Positions 39,700-44,444 of a stretch of 44,444 bases of DNA are shown here, piece after piece (the stretch's first letter is position 1; each line of letters starts with the position of its first letter). This DNA is from Coriobacteriaceae bacterium AF45-21 (GTDB lineage: Bacteria; Actinomycetota; Coriobacteriia; Coriobacteriales; Coriobacteriaceae). The stretch covers positions 1 through 44,444 of the forward strand of contig JAQCYU010000020.1 in assembly GCA_027682925.1 (NCBI GenBank), given 5' to 3'. A model generated the notes under the pieces. That model was given only the letters and a program-made list of their open reading frames with translations, made no database searches and had not been told where the DNA came from. A program made the position numbers and the translations under genes.

Positions 39700-39917
39700 G
39701 TCTCAATCTGTAACAACTAGACCCGTTTTTGTCGAGTAACTGTTACAGATCGAGACATTACATCGAGCCACAACTTAACGTCTCAACCTGTAACGCCTAA
39801 GGACCGTTTTTCCTGCTAGATATTACAGATCGAGACAAACCGTCCGCGGTCAACTCAAATGTCTTGATTTGTAACATCTAGAGAGGTTTTTGACCCCTTA
39901 CTGTTACAGATCAAGAC
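39700..39917. repeat. 57-bp palindrome array E (3 units)
   Basis: Units 39700-39756, 39780-39836 and 39861-39917, with periods 80 and 81 bp. Their centres carry GTTTTT, where arrays C and D mostly show AAAAAC, so the array may be in the opposite orientation. The third unit has paired changes GTCTTG and CAAGAC. It lies between the kinase 3' end and the copper operon promoter. Confidence 0.92.
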
Positions 39918-39959
39918 AATTGACGGGGAGGGGTCCCGTTGCGGCAAGACGCCCGCCGC

Positions 39960-42044
39960 CTAGATACAGAACCCGGGGATCACACAGGTTAGCTTGTTTG
40001 GCCTTTCCGCAGGCGTTGCGTACGTAAAGACGTCGCCGTCGTGCCCCACGCGGTTCATATAGAGCGTGCCTTCGCTCTCCGATGTGTCGGGGCTCACCGT
40101 GCGCTCCCACCAGCAGGTGTCCTTGCCCTTCCACTGGCGGACCATCGTCTCGTTCGTGGAATACGGGCTCACCTTGAGCTCGCGGAAGAGCTGATACTCC
40201 TTGCCCTCGCCGTTGTAGATGTCTGCCAGGTAGTGATAGTCCTCGGTAAACGAATCGGGCGGTTGCGTACCGCACAGCTCGACCATGGCGGGCAGCCAAA
40301 GGGTTGCGGGTAACTCGCTCAGGCACGATGCGCTGTTGGCGGCGCCCACATTGTTCGAGACCTTCTTGACCCCTTTAATGAGCGCGCGCAACTCGTTGGG
40401 CAGCAGCTTAAGGCCGTCGCCGTTGAGCCATTCCCGCAGCTCGCAATCTGCCCAGCCGGCGCTCGGCGGTTCAGCCGCAGCGTTGCGCTCGGCAATACCC
40501 ACATCGAACATAAACGTCAGCCCGGCCTTGCCCGTCCCGTCCAGAAGCTCATCGTGGCGGATGCCCACAAGCTGCGCGCCAACCTGCAGCCCGTTGGTGA
40601 GCGTGACACGCTTGGTACACGGATAGGGGATATGCCCATCGGCATCGAGCAGGTGATAGCGCTTGGCAATCCCGCGTGCCTCGCTACGGGTCTCGGCGGC
40701 CTTAATCTTGAGCGAAATCTCCTGCAGCTGATCCCAAGTGTAGTCGTCAAGCGAACCGCGGATGCCGTCCAGGTAGTCGGGGATGCCAAAGCCATGGGTC
40801 GCCGCCCCGATAACGCCGAGCCCCGCAACGGCTGCAACGACGCCACCGATAATAAAGCGGCGGCGGGTCATGGCATCGTGCCGGGCCTGCTCCAGGATCT
40901 CTCTCGCGCGCTCGCCGGCGACGTCGACCTTAAGGTGTGTACCGGCGTCGATGTCGATTGCGGCGTCACTGCCCGCGCCCTCACGGCCCTCAGATTCTGC
41001 AGCGGGGAGGTATGCAGAGAGCGCCTCGAGCATCTGCTGCTCGGTGGGACGATCGCACTGCTCGACTGAGAGACCCTTCATGATGATTTGGACGAGCGCT
41101 TCATCGCCCTCGCAGCGCGGCTCGAGCGGTGCCGGCTTGGTCTTGGTCTTTACGAGATAGAACGAGCCGGTTGCGGCGGCGTCCGTCGACTCAAAGTCAA
41201 ACGGTTTGCGACCGCTGTAGAGCTGGTACAGAATGCTCGAAAGCGCATAGACGTCGATTGCCGGCGAGCGGCGAAGGGCCGCGATGCCTTCGATATCCTG
41301 CGTGAGCATCTCGGGCGCGGCGTATGCGGGCGTGGCAAAGCGCCAGATGTCGGCGCGCCGGGTGATCGTGTCGTCGCCGAGAGCCATGGTCGCGGAGCCC
41401 ATGTCGATGAGGCAGGGGTCAAAGGAGCAATCGGCAATCTGCTGCTCGAGCGTTCGGCTGGTGGTGCGGAACATGATATTGGCAGGCGACAGGTCGCGAT
41501 GGACGACCGGATTCACGAGCCCCTGGGTCATCAAGAGCGCACGAAGCACGGCGTTTCCGACGGCGGCGACCATCTGGGTGGTCAGCCCGCCCGAGGCGTC
41601 GTGCGGAAGCAGGGGCAGCGCCTGCTTGAGCGAGGTGCCCTCGACCCACTCCATGAGGATGAGCGGGTTATCCTCGCACAATCCGTAGCCATAGACGCGC
41701 GGAAATCCGCGCAGGTGCGAGACGGTACACAGATGACGGTACTCCTCGAACAGCGCGGCGGTGTTGGCCAGGTGAGCGGCCGATTGCTCGGCGGAGCGGT
41801 CGGGGGCTTGGCCGGAAAGGACGGCGTTGTCCTTGAGTAGCTTGACGGCAAAGACCTCGCCGCTCGTGTTGGTCGCGCGCAGCACGTGCCCGATGTTGCC
41901 GTTGTCGCGGTGGGCCGTCTGGAGAATAAGCGTCATAAACCGACGCTTGGCGTCGTCCTCGGCGCTGGGGTCGACCGCCACGGCGGTATCGAACGTATCG
42001 AGACGGATGAGTTTGTCGCCATAGGCGCTATCGGTAGTATCCAT
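39960..42044 (-). CDS. Membrane Ser/Thr protein kinase with C-terminal DUF6273-like domain
   Basis: The 694-residue protein has an N-terminal kinase domain. It shows VFAVKLL with Lys68, VVHRDLSPANI with Asp184 and Asn189, DMG in place of DFG at 214-216, and AAPEM. A linker leads to one membrane helix at about 397-417, preceded by three arginines. The outside part (about 280 residues) ends WWERTVSPDTSESEGTLYMN and GHDGDVFTYATPAE...LTCVIPGFCI, which looks like DUF6273. That domain also appears in surface and sensor proteins. The kinase might report on the outside or phosphorylate envelope targets; the signal is unknown. ATG at 42044 after AAAGGAAC. Confidence 0.85.
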   Translation of the reverse strand: MDTTDSAYGDKLIRLDTFDTAVAVDPSAEDDAKRRFMTLILQTAHRDNGNIGHVLRATNTSGEVFAVKLLKDNAVLSGQAPDRSAEQSAAHLANTAALFEEYRHLCTVSHLRGFPRVYGYGLCEDNPLILMEWVEGTSLKQALPLLPHDASGGLTTQMVAAVGNAVLRALLMTQGLVNPVVHRDLSPANIMFRTTSRTLEQQIADCSFDPCLIDMGSATMALGDDTITRRADIWRFATPAYAAPEMLTQDIEGIAALRRSPAIDVYALSSILYQLYSGRKPFDFESTDAAATGSFYLVKTKTKPAPLEPRCEGDEALVQIIMKGLSVEQCDRPTEQQMLEALSAYLPAAESEGREGAGSDAAIDIDAGTHLKVDVAGERAREILEQARHDAMTRRRFIIGGVVAAVAGLGVIGAATHGFGIPDYLDGIRGSLDDYTWDQLQEISLKIKAAETRSEARGIAKRYHLLDADGHIPYPCTKRVTLTNGLQVGAQLVGIRHDELLDGTGKAGLTFMFDVGIAERNAAAEPPSAGWADCELREWLNGDGLKLLPNELRALIKGVKKVSNNVGAANSASCLSELPATLWLPAMVELCGTQPPDSFTEDYHYLADIYNGEGKEYQLFRELKVSPYSTNETMVRQWKGKDTCWWERTVSPDTSESEGTLYMNRVGHDGDVFTYATPAERPNKLTCVIPGFCI

Positions 42045-42077
42045 GGCGTTCCTTTGTCTGGCATGGGTTGCCGCGCA

Positions 42078-42136
42078 TATACGTGAGCAGTGCGGATATC
42101 GGTAAAATACCATGATAGCCGCACTGCTCACGTATA
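42078..42136. promoter_or_regulatory. Perfect 18-bp inverted repeat upstream of the kinase gene
   Basis: TATACGTGAGCAGTGCGG (42078-42095) and its exact complement (42119-42136) flank 23 bp that include GGTAAAATACC, itself palindromic. Placed 34 bp before the kinase start, it could be a paired operator around the promoter or a leader hairpin. Confidence 0.7.
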
Positions 42137-42265
42137 CCGCTGAGTATTGTCGTTTACGACGCAGAAGGTAGAAGACGAAAGACGAACGGCGACCGTCTTT
42201 CGATCGCCGTCCGCGCTAGTTGTTGTGTGCCATGACGTTGTTGACGCCGACGATGCGCGACATCG

Positions 42266-42301
42266 GGGGCAGGCCCCCGCACGCGCTGTGCGGCCTGCCC
42301 C
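42266..42301. terminator. GC-rich hairpin upstream of the ABC transporter genes
   Basis: GGGGCAGGC (42266-42274) and GCCTGCCCC (42293-42301) with inner GCAC/GTGC pairing. There is no T tract, so termination is uncertain. The rest of 42045-42424 holds the inverted repeat at 42078 and no gene I can support. Confidence 0.5.
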
Positions 42302-42424
42302 AATTGCAGTTGACCCTTGTCCCGGGCAGCTATCGTGAGTTTATCTTCCGGCCTTTAACGCTTCTTTAGAAACGGCCTTCACCCTAGGAATTGCAAGTAA
42401 GTAATCCTTGGGATGGAGGCTCTC

Positions 42425-43138
42425 ATGGCATACGTATTGGAGACGCGCGGGCTCACGAAGCGGTTCGGCCGCGGCAGCCGCGCGCAGATGGCGGTCGACG
42501 GCGTGAGCCTGCACGTGGGGGAGGGGCGCGTGTACGGCCTGCTCGGCCCCAACGGCGCGGGCAAGTCCACCACGCTCAAGATGGTCACGGGGATGCTGCG
42601 CCCCACTTCGGGGCAGATCCTGGTCGATGGCCATCCGTGGAGTCGAAACGACCTGTATTCCATCGGCTCGCTCATCGAGCAGCCGCCGCTCTACCCCAAC
42701 CTCACGGCGCGAGAGAACCTGCTCGTGCGCACCACGTTGCTCGGCATCCCGGAGGGGCGCATCGACGAGGTGCTCGAGACGGTCGACCTCACCGACACCG
42801 GGTCCAAGCGCGCCGGGCGCTTCAGCCTGGGGATGAAGCAGCGGCTCGGCATCGCGATCGCGCTGCTCGCGAGCCCGCGGCTTCTCATCCTGGACGAGCC
42901 CACCAACGGGCTCGACCCCATCGGCATCGAGGAACTGCGTGGGCTCATCCGCAGCTTCCCCAAGCGCGGCATGACGGTCATCGTATCGAGCCATATCCTG
43001 GGTGAGGTGGAGCAGACGGCCGACGACATCGGCATCATTACGGGCGGCCGGCTCGCCTACCAGGCGCCGCTTCAGAGGGGCCAGGACCTCGAGGCCCTGT
43101 TCATGGACGTGTGCCGACGGACGGGGGTGGCCGCATGA
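42425..43138 (+). CDS. Lantibiotic-immunity-type ABC transporter ATPase (LanF-like)
   Basis: The 237-residue ATPase has Walker A GPNGAGKSTT, the segment SIGSLIEQPPLYPNLTARENL, signature FSLGMKQRLGIAIALL, Walker B LLILDEPTNGLDPIG and the H-loop SSHILGEVEQ. The combination is typical of the LanF/MutF group that protects against lantibiotics. The start at 42425 is five bases after GGAGG. It overlaps the next gene in ATGA. No lantibiotic precursor or LanM/LanB gene is visible. The cluster is visibly more GC-rich than its neighbours, consistent with transfer. Confidence 0.88.
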   Translation: MAYVLETRGLTKRFGRGSRAQMAVDGVSLHVGEGRVYGLLGPNGAGKSTTLKMVTGMLRPTSGQILVDGHPWSRNDLYSIGSLIEQPPLYPNLTARENLLVRTTLLGIPEGRIDEVLETVDLTDTGSKRAGRFSLGMKQRLGIAIALLASPRLLILDEPTNGLDPIGIEELRGLIRSFPKRGMTVIVSSHILGEVEQTADDIGIITGGRLAYQAPLQRGQDLEALFMDVCRRTGVAA

Positions 43139-43967
43139 GCCGGTCTGCTGCTGTGTCCGAGCGCGTCGCGAGGTCGGTGCCGCAGGCGGGATCAGCGCGC
43201 CGTCCCGGCCTCTTCCGCGCCCTGCGCTCCGAAGCGCTGAAGAGCTCCCACGGGGCGCCGGTCAAGGTCGCCATCGCGCTTGCGTTGCCGTTCCCGTTGC
43301 TCTTCGGCCCGCTCTCGGGGCGCTTCGGCATGAGTGCCGGGCTCTCGTTCTCGGCATGGAACTACTACTACGTGCTGCTCTTGCCCGTGGCGCTCACGCT
43401 CATCTCCGCGTGCGTGGCCAACTACGATGCGCGGCTGCGCGGCCACGTGCCGCTCTCCAGCCCGGCTCCGCTCGGACAGGCTGGTGGGCGAAGGCGCTCT
43501 GGTGCCTCGCGCTCTCGGCGCTCTCGAACGCTTGCGTACTCGCCGTGTACCTCGTGGGTGCCGTCGTGAACCCGGGTGGGCCATCGGTTCCCGCGATGGC
43601 GGCCGCTGCGGTGACGATCGTCATCTCGACTTCGTGGATGATTCCGGTGACGCTCTTCCTTGTCTGCCGGGTCGGCATGCTCGCTGGCGTGCTGGTGCCG
43701 CTTGCGGTGCAGATCGGCGGGGGCTTCGCGTGGTCCGCGGTGGGAGGCCTGTGGTGGGCGCTTCCGCCGGCGGCCTCTGTCATCATGCCGAGCGCCTTCT
43801 TGCCTGTGCTGCCCACGGCTGAGCCGCTCTCGGCGTCGCCCGGACTCGCGGCTGCGATCGGGTCCTTCGGGCCTGTTCAGGCGGCGGCGCTCGCGGTTTG
43901 CGCGGCGGCGTTCGTGCTGCTCACGGTCGTCGGCGCGGTCTGGTTCAGGGGATCGGAGGAACTGTGA
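43135..43967 (+). CDS. Lantibiotic-immunity-type ABC permease (LanE-like; one frame break)
   Basis: The permease begins MSRSAAV at 43135, overlapping the ATPase stop. The Ala/Arg-rich start leads into LFRALRSEALKSSHGAPVKV, then helices and the conserved ANYDARLRGHVPLSSP. After about 43479-43482 the reading moves to the next frame, giving WWAKALWCLALSALSNACVLAVYLV and three or four further helices, ending at 43967. One base restored in the CAGGCTGG stretch joins the two parts at the expected place (LGQ-WWAKALWC). Restored length is about 277 residues. The next gene overlaps by one base (TGATG). Confidence 0.8.
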
Positions 43968-44444
43968 TGGGAAGCGGAAGGCATGTTGGCTCGAGCGTTG
44001 GCCAGACGTCCCGGATGACCCTATGGCGCGCCGTGCTCTCGGAGTGCGTGCGGCTCAAGCGCTCCCCGTTGATCGCGCTGCACCTGGCGTGCGGCCTTAT
44101 CGCCGGCGTTGCCTGCGGGGCCTACTTCGGCGTGGCGCCGTGGGATCCGCGACTCGGCACGGACGCGTTCGTCCAGCTTATCGGTGCGCTCATGCCCCTC
44201 ATGGTCGCGATCGTGTGCGGCCTGGATGTCGACGGTGAGCGCGAGGCGTCCGGCCTTGCCAACCTGCTCGCGGTGCCGTCGAGGCGCATCGCCCTCGCCG
44301 CGCGCGTGCTCGTGCTGTGGCTACGGTGAGCGCGAGGCGTCCGGCCTTGCCAACCTGCTCGCGGTGCCGTCGAGGCGCATCGCCCTCGCCGCGCGCGTGC
44401 TCGTGCTGTGGCTGCTCGGCATCATTGCGATGGCGGTGGCACTC
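43967..44444 (+). CDS. Lantibiotic-immunity-type ABC permease (LanG-like; partial, disrupted by duplication)
   Basis: The start MGSGRHVGSSVGQTSRMTLWRAVLSECVRLKRSP follows CGGAGGAACTG. Two hydrophobic segments follow (LHLACGLIAGVACGAYFGV; ALMPLMVAIVCGLDVD), then the conserved EREASGLANLLAVPSRR. A 91-bp tandem duplication shifts the frame and stops the protein at 44329 after LWLR. Reading through the second copy alone would continue LWLLGIIAMAVAL to the window edge. The family is normally about 240 residues. It pairs with the LanE-like permease. Confidence 0.8.
44232..44413 (+). repeat. Exact 91-bp tandem duplication
   Basis: 44232-44322 and 44323-44413 are identical. As 91 is not a multiple of three, the copy destroys the permease frame. 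Absence of any divergence means it is very recent or an assembly artefact. Confidence 0.92.

Noticed and set aside
32519..39917. Integron attC sites (about 57-60 bp imperfect palindromes)
   Set aside because: Arms lack the RYYYAAC/GTTRRRY core, units are stacked without gene cassettes, and there is no integron integrase.
39960..40326. Separate small gene overlapping the kinase C-terminus in another frame
   Set aside because: The kinase frame is open through this region and carries the DUF6273-like end; the alternative lacks a start signal.

Overview
The window is GC-rich bacterial chromosome that reads like an actinobacterium of class Coriobacteriia, most likely Collinsella or a close relative. 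This is inferred from gene order, coding style and the intergenic repeats; no database was available. About 40 protein genes and two tRNA genes are supported. Most are housekeeping genes, but the intergenic DNA is unusually rich in palindromic elements.

Layout. 1-4.4 kb: tail of an Ala/Glu-rich protein, then secA and prfB. 4.6-7.5 kb: a YitT-type membrane protein and a two-subunit transketolase. 7.9-12.3 kb: ftsE with an unusual N-terminal extension, ftsX, and rnr (RNase R). 12.5-13.8 kb: a lone serine recombinase and a VanZ-like membrane protein. 14.0-18.4 kb: a muropeptide-sugar salvage cluster (RpiR/MurR-type regulator, murQ, PTS EIIBC, mupG-like), which would import MurNAc-type sugars as 6-phosphates, split them and remove the lactyl ether. 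18.5-21.3 kb: an ArsC-like protein, tRNA-Gln and tRNA-Glu, a TPR-like protein and smpB. 21.5-24.7 kb: flavin reductase plus rubredoxin, then mntH and gpmA on the minus strand. 25.2-31.3 kb: gltB and gltD (glutamate synthase). 31.8-35.8 kb: an unknown protein, a PD-(D/E)XK-like nuclease candidate, and an amidohydrolase. 35.9-39.6 kb: a zinc-ribbon membrane protein and a copper operon (copA, copZ-like, csoR). 40-42 kb: a membrane Ser/Thr kinase with a DUF6273-like sensor. 42.4-44.4 kb: a lantibiotic-immunity-like ABC transporter (LanFEG type), cut by the window end.

The most unusual structure is a family of 57-bp palindromes. Each has 16-bp arms (GTCTCGATCTGTAACA and its complement) around a variable centre of about 25 bp. 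Fifteen units lie in five arrays of 2, 2, 4, 4 and 3, with a start-to-start period of 79-81 bp. Two four-unit arrays bracket the nuclease candidate at 32.8-33.9 kb, an arrangement that recalls a REP/RAYT locus but with a different enzyme. Other, unrelated palindromes occur at 7.7, 18.9, 21.4, 31.4, 37.1 and 42.1 kb, with a small hairpin family scattered between.

A caution on quality: about a dozen genes, including the essential secA and prfB, are split by single-base losses. Nearly all look like a homopolymer run shortened by one base, so they are most probably sequencing or assembly errors. I annotate the restored genes across these breaks and give each position. Two exact tandem duplications (24 bp and 91 bp) may be artefacts of the same assembly.
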